A stretch of 64,000 nucleotides of DNA from Tridacna crocea (Eukaryota > Mollusca > Bivalvia > Cardiida > Cardiidae). Each line of letters begins with the position of its first letter. The first letter of the stretch is position 1. Where the stretch lies: contig OX031058.1 of assembly GCA_943736015.1 (NCBI GenBank), positions 21,787,001-21,851,000 on the forward strand, in the 5' to 3' direction. Under the pieces are notes generated by a model, which had not been told where the DNA came from, searched no databases, and saw only the letters and a program-made list of their open reading frames with translations. Below, one piece after another: positions 10,801 through 25,800 of this stretch. The position numbers were made by a program, and so were the translations under genes.

Positions 10801-13800
10801 ATATTGGCGCTTGCCTAAACCTATGTTGTTATTAAAACTAGAATAGTCTAAAGTCTATTCTTATTTGGAGACTTCTGTTGAGTACCCACATCATGGGTTT
10901 CTTTGAAGACCTAAAGAAATATTTTTTTGTGCTCCAAAATCCTACATTTTTTTGTGCTCTAAAATCCTAGAACTCTTATCAATGTGTGAACCTTTGTACA
11001 TAGGTATGAGTCTTTGTTCGGAGCATCCTCTGACCTAGGCTACATTACCTAGGAGTTGTTGACTCACAGTTCGAAATTTTTCAGAAACATTTTAGTTTAG
11101 TTCATGTCTCAAATGTAATGGCCAACATGATATTATTTGACCAACTGATCATTTAGGCAAATGAATTAAAAAAAAATATGATATGACAAACACTGTTGGA
11201 AAAAGGAGTATTTGCTTGTCATAAGCAATTGCTCCATTTCCTACAATGATGTGTCAATAAGTCTACAATTAGTACATAAAATGATTGCATTTATATGATA
11301 ATGCATTTTACATCACTTTCAGATCGTGGTTCAATGGATACCATGATACCTCCTCCAAAAGAGCCCCAGAGAACAGCCTTACAGATGAGGTTACAACAGA
11401 TGGCAGGGCAGCCTACAAAAGAGAGTTCCCAGAGTCAGGCCCCTCCCACACAGCCACCCAGTAAACCTCCACCCTCCATTCCCCATTCTCAGCCACCACC
11501 TCTGATGTCACAGCAAGTCCAACCTCCTCGCCCTCCCATGATGCAGCAGCCTCAATCTATGGCTCCACCTCGTCTTGGGCCACCACAGATTCCACCCCCA
11601 GGTCCACCTGGACCTCCAGGCAAGCAAGGACCCCCAGTGCCACCAGGGCCACCACCACCTGGAATGCAATCTCAGCCCCCTAGGCCCCCAACTTCCCAGC
11701 CAATGGTACAGCCCCCACATATGGGTGGTCCTCCTCAAGGTCCACCACCAGGTCCTCCTCAACAAATGAACCAACCACGCCCACCAATGGGCATGCCTCC
11801 ACAGATGGCACAGCCCACTCCACCACGCCCACAGATGCCACCTCCCCCTCAGATGATGCAACCACCCCCAGTACAGGTATAATTCTTGACATTAGTAATT
11901 TTTTACAGTGTAGAGTTGATAATGAAATGACCTGTTGATATTGTACACATATAGCATTTTCAACTGCCTAGACAACTTTTTTTGTATGTAACCCTGTAGC
12001 AAACAATTCAGACTTTCAATAACCATTGGTAAGAAGCCTGATAAGAACACGGAGGAAAAAGTTCCTGGTAACTATCATTTTCTTGTTTTCCTACAACTGA
12101 AATTTTCTTAACTACCATAAAGAAACCCCACCATTTAAATCACTGATTTGTTTGGACATCTGAGAATGTTTTCAATTGCAAAAGGTCAAGGATTTTGTCC
12201 TTTGGTAAAAGTAACTGTAAGGTGATTGAGTAAAATTATGATTTTAACAACTTTTATTCTTTGAGGGGTAAGAAACTTTATTTGTTTTCCCACAATTGTT
12301 TCACAAGGCTTCCTCTTAAAGGTTGTTAAAACTCAACCTTATTTTTATGAATTCCAGGAACCTGACATGCAGGAAAAAATTGCCATGCAAAGCAGAATGT
12401 TGGAGCAGGAGAGGAAACAGCAAGAGCAACAGAGGATCATGGAGCAACAACAGAAAGAAAGAATGGCTATTCAGCGACAAGCAATGTTGTTACAACAACA
12501 ACAACAAACAGCTGAAGATGACGACAGCAACACAGACTTAATGGAGAAAGTTCGCCAACAACAGATCATGCTGGAACAGCAGAAACAAAAGGAGAGATTG
12601 GAGCAACAACAACAGGTTTGATATACATCATTAGCAGACAATTCTAGACTTGTCCAGATTGACAGTATATGCGGACAGAAATTTGTAGATGGCTGAAATG
12701 ATGACACTTGTGTTTAACTCATAACCACACGCCAGTATATCAGGCTTGTCTTAATCAAAAGCATTTGCAGACGACAAAATAAAAGTGACTGAAAATTTGA
12801 AATTTGTTTTGTGAAGGGTAGAAAACATTTTGGGAAAAGGAGAAAATGCTGGTTATCAGCATTTTCTCCTTTTCCTACAATGTTTTCAAAAGGCTTCTTT
12901 TTCAGGGGCATCAAAAGTAGGGATTGTGTGGTAATGGGTTAAAAGGGCATACAGTAGTATGAAAAACATGTACAGGGCTAGTATTCACCAACCATTCTTA
13001 AGACTGTACTTTGTCTTATTCTCCAGAATTTTCTGTATTTGAAAGTAACATAACTTCTGATTGGCTAAACCATTCGGTTTAGCCAATCAAAAGTTGTGTT
13101 ACTTCCAAATTTAGAAAGTTCTTGAGAATATGACTAAGAGTGTTCTTAAGAATGGTTGGTGAATACAGGCACAAGATTACCCCCTTCTCTGATGACATTT
13201 TTTAAAGCCTTTTCTACGGAGCTGTTCAAAGCACTGGATTGTTTTGGTCAGAGGGCAACCTTATTGTCTTCTGTGACAATTTTACCCCAAAAGACTGAAT
13301 GAAAACTTCTGTTATAAAGGGATAGTCAACAAGCGCTAAGGTGTCATTTTGAACCCTTTTGAAAATATTTCTAAAAGGAAAACTTGATATACAGTATCTG
13401 ACATGAGTTAGATTTTGAGATAAAATGTTATAAAACAAGTCTACAAAAATGTTATTAAGCGAGCCTTTGGCGAGCTTAACAAAATCTTTTATGGACGAGT
13501 TTAACAAGTTTTTACCTCAAAAGCCAACAAGTGTCAGATTCTTTTTATCATATTACTGTATGACAAGAATTATAGTCCAAAATATGTTAAACCAGAGGCA
13601 TACATTTATAATGTATAATGAAAATTTACATGAAGCCTAGGTATATTACAATCCGAACTTGCATATATTTATTTTAATGTTGTTTTGAATCTAAAAGTGA
13701 TTAAATCAACAACATTATCATGATTAAGAGTTCTAACCATTAATTCCTTCAGGAACCTACGTCAGCAATGTTTTAGAAATGAAGCTTATAATTAAGATTG

Positions 13801-16800
13801 TTGACCAAATACAGCACTATTTTCTTATCTCACATGTACTGTGTGAGACAAGAAAATTGGTAATGGCTGTATTACATTGAAAACAAGGGGAGTTATGTGA
13901 TAAGTAGAATTGTGTTTTGAGAAAAGGTTGTCTGCAAGGATAAAATACTTGTCTGCAAGATGTCATGTATTAAGTCTCTACCAGATTACCTAGCTATAGA
14001 CTGGTCCAAGTAAGAGTGGTTCCAAAAAACTAAGTGTAGCTCAAATAGTGAGAATTGTTTCAGAAAAGGAGAAGACATTGCTCAAAACGGAGGATAGTGC
14101 TGGTAACCTGCATTTTCTCCTTTACCCACAATGTTTTCAAAAGACTTCTTGCTATAGGATAGTTTAAAGTTAGGATTATTTGTCCCTTTAACATGCAGAA
14201 ATAGTGACAGTTTTCAAACAGGTGAGATAAATTCACTGAAGACTAATTTTGTTGAAAATTTGAAAGAGGCAAAATTCCATCTGTTCATTAGAATCGGACA
14301 TTTATGCATTTTATCAAGACAGTATCGCAAAATCTGTGACTTGGTATAATACTGAAACTTTTATACTGAAATACTTTTATTTATTTAGGCCATGATGGAA
14401 CAGCAAAATCAAGCCATAAAGAAACAAGAGGAGGAAAGAAGAAGAAAGGAAGCAGAACTGCTTCGCCAGCAACAGATAGCCCTGATGGAAGCACAAAGGG
14501 ATGAACAACAAAAACACATGAGGGAAGAAAGGGGTAAGGGAAAATGGCACTCTCACAAATCTCATGTACATTATTGTCATTCATTTAACTCTTTCATCAG
14601 ATAACAAATTTAGACCAATAAATTATTGCAGAAGAACTTCTTTTTGGTACTGATAACAAATCAATAGATAAATGCATTTTCTCCTTTCCCACAATGTTTT
14701 CAAAAGGCCTCTTTCTCAGGGTTGATAAAACTTGGGATTTTTTGGTGAAAGGTAAGCCTCAGTCTTGAGATTTGTGGTAGAATAAGAATTTTTCATTGCT
14801 ATCCAGAAGTTTCTAACATGTCTACTTCTGTGTAAAACTCTTTACCAAAAAACAAGTTTTAGATTGGAGCTGTTTGAAAGCATTTGTAGGTGGTAAGTTA
14901 CTGGTTAAATTGTAGCGCAAATGTTATTCTGTTCATTGATAGCATAGAAAATACTGGGGAAAGGAGAAGATATTGGTTATCAGTATTTTCTCCTTTTCCC
15001 CCCCAAGATGTTGAAAAGAGCCCACGTCTTCAGGCTTGGTAAAAACAGGATCATGTGGTAAAGTGTTGCAGACTATTCTGAAAGTGAAACTTTAGCAGGT
15101 TTTTAAAAGCTATGTTAGAGACTGAGTAGACTATTCTCTGTTATAGGACCACCCCCACAGAGACCTCCCATGGAACCATTCAGTCCCCGACCTGACTTGC
15201 CCCATGGGGCTCCACGGGGTATGATGCCACCCCCTTTTATGCCCCCAAATTCATCAGCAAGGTTTGCTTTTCCACACTCTTTCTAATTGTACAACTTTCT
15301 TTTTATATTAGAATATTTTTGGAATAAAATTAGAGTTAGATAATTCAGTTAGAGCTTTCAGTTTCGATTAGTCTACTTTTTTGTTGTCTGGTGAAGAATT
15401 TACCATTTATCACACTTGTACAGTTTTAATAACCTTAAAGAAGAAAATGTTTGAAAACTTCTTGGCAAAGGGTGAAATATGCTGGTAACCAATATTTTCT
15501 CCTTTTCCCACCAATTAAAAACCAATTATAAGTTTTGAGTCACATTTATTTTGTTATTTGCAAGTTATATTAATACATTTTGAATTATTGTTACAAAAAG
15601 AGAATTTTTTTTAGCATTAATTTTGTCCCTTTTTTCATTGTGTGCATGTGTTTTTATATTGAAAAAGAGTCATTCAAAAGCTTGAGAGCTATTTCAAGAT
15701 ACTAGTATGAATAAATGGTTTCAGTATTCCCCCACTGCTACCCCCACACTCGAATGATGGACCTCGGGGTCCACCTAGAGGTATGCCTCAAGAGGAAAAG
15801 GAGGAAAAAGAAGAGGACGAGATGAAATTAGCACCAGCTCTGGAGAAAGTACTGGCCTTTAAGGACGTCAGAGCACAGGAAGTGGGTTTGACCCCTGAGG
15901 AGATAGAGAAACTGAACATGCCTGAAGGTATTAAGCAATCATGGCAAAGATTAATTCAGTTTACCGAGACATCTACTTTGTCTCCATAGAAAATGAAAGG
16001 TGTGGTGTCTGTGGTTGAGAGGTAGAGCTTCGGCCTCAAAACCAAAGGTTGAGAGTTTTAGACCCGGGAGAGGGTGTCAGCTTTGGGATTTTTCATTGGC
16101 CCACACATTCAGCTCGAGTACTGGTGTAGTTTCCAGGAAGCAGTATAAAGCGAGATTACTGTAAGTTGTAAGAACTTGTTTCTCAATCAATGTAAAATAA
16201 ATATTTTTGAATTAAACTACAAAATGAGAAATATTTAAACCATTTGAAATTGAAAGTATTCACAGAGCACTATTGAAATACTTTACATGCAGATTGTACA
16301 CATATCTTTATTTTGCAGCACTTTTAGCACAGTTTCTACAATGCTGGCATTCTAAACTAAACAATTATCTGTATTTGTTTTCTCAGAAAAGACACATGAT
16401 GATGAAGAGGATGATGAAATAGAGATGGTAGACATGGAAGATGATGAAGAGGGAGGGGATGAGGAAGAAGTTACTCAAACTGACAGTAAAAAGGAGGTGT
16501 GTATTCAGGACTTTCTTTCCAATATTACCATAGCCATCTGCTCAGTCTAGGTAGCTCAGGCTAGTAATTCAGGGTTGTGTTCTATCTCTTAACCCTTTAC
16601 CACACAACAAAATGTTTAAACCAGTCAGAGTTGAAAACATTTGCAGATGACAGTTTCAATGTGACTCATATCAGATGGTTTCTTTAAATTCTTTAATAGG
16701 GTAGTAAACATTGTTGGAAAAGGAGAAAATGCTGGTTACCAGCATTTTCACCTTTTCCCACAATGTTTTGAAAAGCCATCTTTACCAGGGTCGTTAAAAG

Positions 16801-19800
16801 TCATCATTGTGTGGTAAAGGGTTATATTTGAAGACTATCCGTAAGATTGACTTTGCCTGAACCTCCCATGCAGTGATGAGGGTAGTCTTTGTGTGTAAAT
16901 ACATGGCCATCTCTGTTGATCAGGTATTCTGTTTTACCTCTTTACCACACAATCCTGACTTTTAATGACCCTGAAAAAGAACCCTTTTGAAAACATTGTG
17001 GGAAAAAGAGAAAATTCTGGTAACCAGCATTTTCTCCTTTTCCCACAATGCTTTCTACCCTTCCTTAAACAAATTTCAATTTTTGAGCAACATTTATTTT
17101 GTTGTCTGCAAATGCTTTCAATATGGACCAGTCTACAAGTTTGTCATTTGGTAAAGAGTTAAGCAAGCATTGAGTGTGGACCTGCAGAAGGTAAATTTGT
17201 TGAAATGCACCTGTATGAAGTAAGTACCTTTCTTATGCAGGCATATGGTGAATATCCTTGAGATGATTTGGTAGCACTTATTTCAGTGTACCCAGAAAAT
17301 AATGGCAAATGAACGTAAATTCAGTTCTTATTCTGAATTTAAGGACTAGGCAGAATCTTTTCAAGTCGGGACATCATGGCCTGTCAGATGACCAGTCTGT
17401 CAATTAAGAAAGAAGAAATGTGACTAGCTGTTGAAATACATTGACATTTAGTTAAATCATTAATCCTCTACCAGAAAACTTTAAGTTATTTCTCTTTTTC
17501 AGCATTTTCTTTTTTTGTTACAAAATTATGTACCCTTTCAAAATCAGATTGGCATGTAACCCTGTACCAAAAACTGAGTTTAACGTTCACGGAGGTCCTT
17601 AAAAATTTGAAAAAACTCTATTTTGTATCTCTTTAGTCCAAAAACAAAAGAAAAAAGAAGAAGAAAAAGAAGGCAAAAAAGAACAGAACTATGAAGCCCA
17701 CAAAAAGAAGAATAGTGATTCCACTAGACAAAAAGGATGAAGTGCAGATTGAGTAAGTCATGTAGATGTAAAGTATGGTTGGAATGTAAATACTTGTGTA
17801 CAAGTTTAACTTTGCAAAGTATAGAGGGATATGGCCACCTCCCCAACAAGGTTTTATGCTGGATCAATAAGACTATGAAAGGAGAAACACTGCTTTATCT
17901 TATTATCATAAAATTTTGGCAAAAGAATATATTCCCTTGAAATAATGTTTTGTTAGTATTAGGTCAACATTCTCTGTTAGAACGCTTTATCAGAAAATAT
18001 AAATTTTAGGCTTGTCTGATTCAAAAGTAGTTGTATATTATAAATTAACACCTCAAAGGAAAAAAAATGTCTTTGAAAGAAGAAAACATGGTTGGAAAAG
18101 AGAAAGTGCCACTTACTTTTTCAGTTTTCTGCTCAGTTTTCAAACCTCTTTTCATCAGAGTCGTTCAAACATGATATTGTGTGGTATAGAGTTGACATAT
18201 TACCTCTTGAAACAAATTTAGACAGACACATAGTAAACATACCTACAAAGTATAGATGGGCAACAGTAACTGGAGTTTGATGCATGGACCGATTTTGAAA
18301 TCACTGTGGATTATTGAAAACAATACCTCCTGTTGTCATAATGTTAACAAAAGTTGTCTGCTATAAGATGGGGGAAAAAAACCTGGTTGCAGTGTGTTTA
18401 ATTCTATTATGACAAAGTTTTAAACTTTTTCATTTTGAAATCACTTTCCAGACAAAAAGTTGAATGTGACACATACAGTATTAGTTGTATGGTCAGGTGG
18501 CAGGGGACTTGGAAACTTGTTCACGTCTGTGGTTAATCACGTCGCCCGAGCTGAAGGCGAGGTGGCGACATGAATCACCACAGCCGTGAACAAGTTTCCA
18601 ATGTCACATAACAAATTTATTATACTGCAAAGTTATACCCTTTCAAAGCATATTAAGCGAAATTTTCCTGTTTTATAGTCTCAGGAAAATCGAGTAGGCT
18701 GGCGGTATAGAAATTCCCTTCTGACTTCTGAGTACCCCAATTCAGTGAAAACGGATGTCACAGTTAAAAAAACATGCAGTTTGGCACATAAACGTGCAGT
18801 CTGGCGATCGATCGGGGCCACCATTTTGGATGTTTTGTTGCAAGTGAAGTGATGTTAACGGGGCACTCAATAGAACAAATAGGCTTTACATGGTTTTTGC
18901 CAGGGTACATGATATAATTATGTTCCTGGCATGTTAACCAATCAGATCACAAGAAATTTATTTGTAGTATAATAATAGAATTTGTGTTTGAAAGCAGTTG
19001 CTCCTTTGTAGGAAAAAAAAAGAAAATGCTAATTACCAGCATGTTGTCCCTTTCCACAATTTTATCAAAAGCCTTCTTCCTCAAAGCTATCAAAACATGT
19101 AATTGTTTGGTTAAAAGTGTACTTTGACCTAACTCAAGTACTTTTAACGAAACAGATCAAATAGAAAAATCTACATTTTTAGATTAACTCTTTACCACAC
19201 GATCCTGACTTTTAACGACCCCCAAGGAAGTAGCCTTTTGAAAACATTGTTGGAAAAGTAGAAAATGCTGGTAACCAGCATTTTCTCCATTTCCCACAAT
19301 GTTCTCTACCTTACCAAAGACAGAAATCATCATTTGGGTTACTTTCTATTTGTCGTGTGCAAATGCTTTGAATTTGGACCAGTCTAAAATTTTGTCGTTT
19401 GGTAAAGAGTTAAAGGAGACACAGTCTGAAAAAAGAGGGTTTAATGCACTTCCATGGTCTATTACACCAAGCAATTTATTATATGATGATGGTTACCTAA
19501 GATCCATTTTGCTTGATAACAGACTGAATCATGAGGTAGAAAGGTTCATAGAAATGCAGAGAATTGAAAGACAGCAAAAATGTTTGGCCCCTATATGCCT
19601 CTGGGAACTGCACAAGCTGATATGGGTTGATACTACTTGCAGATGCATACAAACCCCTTTTCACAGAGCATGGCTAGCCCAGCTGGGTAGCTCATTGGTT
19701 AGTGTATCTGATTCGTGACCTGAAGGTTGTGGGTTCTGCACCCTGTATTAGTGCACTTCGGCGATTTTTGGCCTCTCACTTCTGATGCATGTGAGAAAAG

Positions 19801-22800
19801 TGGTCAGTGGCTTTGGAAAGAAAGTTGTGTCAGAAATAGTGTGAGAAAGCCAGAAAACACATGGGTGTGTCAACGACTGCCATGATATGACCTGAGCTGT
19901 TAAAATGGTGTTAAACTCCAATACAATACAAGAACATGGCTCAATCGTTTCTTCATTTTCATTAGGTATGTTCAAGAACAGCTGGATCTTGATCCAACAG
20001 ACCCCAACTACTTCACCTTTAGTAAAATATTTGAAATGTTTAAGGTAAGTGATCTATTATATTACGTATACATCTATATATTATACATCTTTTGTACAGC
20101 CCAAGGCTTTGAGTGAGGATCAAACCCAGGGCCTCCAGATTTTTAATTCTACACCTGTATCACTTTGCTAGGCAGGACCCCACATAAATTTTTATAGGGA
20201 CTCTTTTCAGGCAAACCAGCTTTATGAAGTCTTTACCAAACAACAATGATCTTTTAATGTGTTCAATCCAAATCCATAGCATTTGCAAGCAACATAATAA
20301 ATGTAGGTAAGACTTCTGGCCCCTTACTCTCATATTAAAAGATGGAAGCTGCTGAGATTAGCCAAATAGCCTTTACAAAAATGTCGATGTTACGGTCTAC
20401 GGCCCCTGACTCATATATTTAAAGATGGAAGCTGCTGAGATTGGCCCAACAGCCTTTACGACAACATTGATTTTACATGATATTTAACAATGAGGGGTCA
20501 TAATCCTTATATGATGATTTCTGTCCTTGGCAGGGTAGAAAACATTGAAGAAAAAGGAGAAAATGCTGGTAACCAGCATTTTCTCCTTTTCCTTCAGTGT
20601 TTTCAAAAAGCTTCTCTCTCTGATTTGTGGTAAGGAATGACTATAGATAAGGTCTGTTTAGATAAGATAGCACTTAGAGAGAGAAACAATGGGTAAAGTA
20701 ATGAGAAAGTTTGATGTTATTTTTATGAATTACTCTTGTGCTTCATTCATTTTCATGTACATGTATATTTAACCTTTTGCTGGATGAGGCAAGTGTACAC
20801 GTATGCAAAGTAAATGCAGATTGCATTAGAAGGAAATACAGCTCCAATGGTGAGGGTAAAAAAAAACATGGAGGGGGGCGAGAAACTGCTGATTACCAGC
20901 ATTTTCTCCTATTCTTACAGTGTTTTCAGAGGCCTTTTATTTTCCAGGGTAGTTAACAAACTTGTATTACTTTGTAAATGGTCAATGACCCTAGCCACCT
21001 GACGTTATTTACGTCCGTTTTTTACAGATATCTGAGGAGCCTAAAGAGGTGCCCAAAGTGATAGAAGCCCAGCCTGAGAAGCCCACAGAGCCTAAATCCA
21101 AAACAAACTTTGACCCAACAGATGAAGATGATGAAGAGATGGTAAGGGGCTACTTCGATTTGAATCTTTTACACTCAAACTGATACAAATACAATATTTT
21201 AAATCGCCTTTAGAAATATTGTGGGAAAAGAAGCTATTGTTCATTACAAGATGGTTATTATTTTTATATCATTTATAAATATCATTAATCCTTTATTGAA
21301 CAATTCCTTGTTTTAGGTACACAGGAAAAATGCTTTTGTAAACTTTGTGGGAAAATGCTGGTCATTGGCATTTCCCCCTTTTTCCACAATGACTTCTAAC
21401 CTCTTAAGGGCAAACCCAATCAGTTGACCTACATTCATTTTGTGGCCTTCAAAATACTTTACTTTGGACAAGTCTAAAACTTAAATGTTTGGTACTAGTA
21501 AATGGATTTGTTTTGTCTAAATATTTGCGTGTATTGTAATGGGTTGCCCTTTATGATGCCACGGAAAGCTTCTGAGGGTTGTAAGGATCAAGATCAGACT
21601 GTAAAATGCATGCAGTATGAACTTTACATTTTCACTGTCTGATTATTTTGTTGGATATTCTGCCATGAAAGGGACTGTAGAATAGCAACATCTTAGTCCT
21701 TTTTTTACTGACTAGAAACACTTTCCAAAACAGCCATACAACCATGCAGACTGATCTTGGTTTTCACTGTCAGTTTTCAAATATATTAGTTAAAACTTTC
21801 AATACTTACCTTTAATTTTCCTGTTCACCCCTTTTCAAATAAACAGCTTTTAAATGGTCAGTTTTCAGTGAGAACCTTGCGCTGTGGTTAAGGGCTGTCA
21901 TTGGTGTTTTTGTTGTCCCATCACAGTTATATTGCAGTAACATGTTTGGCTTGTTATCCAAAGTTGTTAGCTCAAATCATGGCCCAGCTAATTTCCACCT
22001 AGTATTGATGGAACTAGTAATAAAGGATTCATTCCTCTCTTACCACATAGTTTAAGTTTAAACATATTTATTTTACATCGATTGAGAAACAAGTTCTTAC
22101 AACTTATACTAATCTCTCTCGATTCTGCTTCCTGGGAACTACACCAGTACTTGCACCGAATGCGTGGGCCAATGAAAAATCCAAAAGTTGACACCGGCTC
22201 CCGGGTATCGAACTCTGAACCTTCAGGTTATGAGGCCTACGCTCTACCTCACGACCACGGACACCATTTTATATTGATCATAAGCTTGGTTTATGTACGA
22301 AAGTAGTCAGTGGCTCGGGAAACTGGTGAAGAAACTGGTTTAATGCATTAACTCTTTACCACACAATCCCGACTTACAACGACCCTGAGAAAGAAACCTT
22401 TTGAAAGCATTGTGGGAAAAGGAGAAAATGCTGGTTACCAGCATTTTCTCCTTTTCCCACAATGTTTTTTACCCTTCTCTTTCCCATACCAATTTCAATT
22501 TTTGAGTCACATTTATTTTGTCATCTGCAAGTGCTTTCAAGTTGGACAAGTGTACAATTTTGTTGTTTGGCAAAGAGTTAACACTTGTGATAGCTGTGGT
22601 GATATAGCTTAAAGATAGATAAAAGTTGATACTTGTATGTAATTTTTACTAACAGGAGGAGAAACCAGAAAGTGATGTACCTAAACTTTCCAAAAAGAAG
22701 TTGAAGAAACTGACACGACTCAGTGTTGCGCAACTGAAACAGCTAGTTCAACGCCCAGATGTTGTGGAAATGCATGATGTCACAGCCCAGGACCCTCGAC

Positions 22801-25800
22801 TTTGTGTTCATCTAAAAGCAACAAGAAATACTGTCCCTGTTCCAAGGCACTGGTGTTTTAAGAGGAAATATCTGCAAGGAAAGCGTGGTATTGAAAAGCC
22901 ACCATTTGAACTCCCAGATTACATTCAGGCCACTGGAATCACAGAAATGAGGGCTGCTCTTGCAGAAAAAGTAGGTACTCTTATATCAAGAAATGCATTG
23001 TGATATAGCCTTTGAACCCTTGTTTTTGCCACTGCCCATTCATTCTAGATAGGAGTTCTAACTCTTGCATGGTTCATCAGTGTTCCAGATGTCCGAATTT
23101 CAGACTGGCCCATAGTAACTATGGCAAAGGATTTGCTGACCAAAAATGGAATTAGGCTAAAATGATTGGGTTTGTCTTTGATTGGGTAGAAAACACTGAT
23201 GGAAAACGAGAAAATACTGTACCTTTTGCCACGATTTTTCGAAATGGTTTCCTTCTTTGGAATGTTAAATTGCAGGATTGTGTTGTACTGAGTTTAGGTA
23301 TTTGACAGTAATTACTGTAAGGATATACTGGTTTGATCCTGACTTGTGACACATGTCCAGTGGGAGTATCTATTAGTAAGTATCTGTTTGTCGTGCTCTT
23401 GCTTTATATTTGTGACCTGTCACGCAAAAAGGAACAATCTGGGAACTTTGACAAGTCTTGACCCTGGTCAGACTGCACGGATTGCGTAGGTTGATCAGGG
23501 TCAACACATTCTGCTTTTATGATATTTTCTGTATACTATACAATGATTTTTGAACTTTCAACCTAAAATGACCCACACTGTCTTTGATCTGTTTTCATTT
23601 AATTGACATACTGATTTCTTAGATTGTCCCTTTTTGGGTGACGGGCCACATTCTTTAAAAACTTCAATCATGGCCACCTTTGATTTTGTACATGTAATAA
23701 TTATTTTAAGTTTAAAGTTAAAAGTCTTTGTTTTCTAGGAAGACCAGAAAAACCTGAAGGCCAAGATGAGAGAAAAAGTGAGACCAAAAATGGGGAAAAT
23801 CGACATAGATTATCAAAAACTGCATGATGCTTTTTTCCGCTGGCAGACCAAACCCAAAATGACCATTCATGGGGACTTATACTATGAGGTGTGTAAAATA
23901 TACTTTTGATTCAAAATTATAAGTAAGAAATTATTGTTGAATCTGAATTACTTTATAGACACCATTTTGGAAGGTAGTTGTTGAAGAATTTCTGACTGCT
24001 CATGCTGACATAATATTCCGAGTCAAAACGACTGATGACCTGAGATGAAGATGTACTTCCTCTTTGGTGTAGGTTTAATTAACTTTTTCTTTTTATTTTT
24101 AACTCACCTGAGCACAAAGTGCTCAGAGTGAGCTATTGTGATAGAGCTGTGTCCGGCGTGCGCCATCCGTCATCAACTTTTACCTTGTGTACGCTCTAGA
24201 GGCCACATTTTCAGTCTGATACTCATGAAAGTTGGTCAGGATGTTTGCCTCAATGAAATCTCGGACGACCTCGAAAATGGGTCATGTCGGGTCAAAAACT
24301 AGGTCACTAGGTCAAATCTTAGAAAAAAAACCTTGTGTACACTCTATAGGCCAAATTTTCTGTCCGATACTCATGAAAGTTGGTCAGAATGTTTGCCTGG
24401 ATGATATCTCAGATGAGTTCGGAAATCTGTCATGTGGGAGCCAAAAACTATTTCACTAGGTCAAATCTTAGAAAAACCTTGTGTAGCTCTAGAGGCCACA
24501 TTTTCAGTCCAAAACTCTTGAAAGTTGTTCAGAATGTTTGTCTTGATGATGTCTCTGACGAGTTTGAAATTGGGTCATGTGTGGTCAAAAACTAGGTCAC
24601 TAGGTCAAATCTTAGAAAAACCTTGTGTACGCTCTAGAGGCCACATTTTCATTTGGAGTAAAAAACTAGGTCACCAGGTCAAATGCTAGAAAAACCTTTT
24701 GTACGCTCTAGAGGCCACATTTTCTGTCCACAACTCTTGTAAGTTGGTCAGAATGTTTGCCTTGATATTATCTCAGACGAGTTTGAAAATGGTTCATGTC
24801 GGGTCAAAAACTAGGTCACCAGGTCAAATCTTAGAAAAACCTTGTATATGCTCTGGATGCCACATTTTCAGTCCAACACTCTTGAAAATAGGTCAGAATG
24901 TTTGCCTTGATAATATCTTGGATGAATTTGAAAATGGGTCATGTAGGGTCAAAAACTGGGTCAATAGGTCAAATGTTATAAAAACCTTGTGTATGCTCTG
25001 GAGGACACATTTTCAGTCTGATACTACTAAAACTTGTTCATAATATTTGTCGTGGTGATACCTTGAATGGGTTTGAAAATGGGTCATGTGGAGTCAAAAA
25101 CTAGGTCAATGGGTCAAATACTAGAAAAACCTTGTGTACACTCTAGAGGCCACATTTTCTGCCTGATACTCTTCAAACTTGGTCTGAATGTTTGTTTTGG
25201 TGATGTCTCAAAAGATTTTGATAATGGGTAATTATTGGGTCCAAAACTAGGTCACTTGGTCAAATCTTAGAAAAACCTTTTGTACGCTGTAGAGGCCACA
25301 TTTTCAGTCCAATACTCATAAATCTTGGTCAGAATGTTTGTCTTATTGATATCTCAAAAGTGTTTTATGATGGGTAATGTCTGATAAAAAACTAGGTCAC
25401 TGGGAAACTAAATGGTTCATGTTTGGTCAATAGACTCAGGTGAGCGATTTCAGGGCCATCATGGCCCTCTTGATCTTTTTATGAAATTCACAAAGGTTAA
25501 ATGTTGAAGTAGAAATCAAACAATTCAGATACAGAGTTTTGAGTAGCAGACAGTCTTGCTAAGTTGTAACAACGTATTTAAAATTGACTTGATCTGTTTA
25601 GATCTGTTTTGAAATAAACCTTGAAGAGAGGTGAAAGAAAATTTTTTCCATTGTTCAAGCTACACACTTTATGAGGGAATGGGGTAATATCAGATATTTA
25701 CATTTATTGGCTTCTATTTACAGGGCAAAGAGTTTGAAACAAGATTGAAAGAGAAAAAGCCAGGAAATATAACTGATGATTTGAAAACAGCACTTGGAAT

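Noticed and set aside
11508..11861. 117-residue Trp/His-rich frame on the - strand
   Set aside because: Antisense of the SF3B2 proline-rich exon; CCN codons read backwards give Trp and Gly.
19299..19718. 139-residue frame in SF3B2 intron 10
   Set aside because: It spans the end of a MITE, a diverged dispersed repeat (related words near 60.8 and 62.9 kb) and the head of a SINE; no splice-bounded conservation.
22412..22612. Recurrent short protein '[22 protein letters not shown]' in dozens of open frames
   Set aside because: It is the translation of the MITE central palindrome in one frame; it appears wherever the repeat does, on both strands, without constant start or stop.
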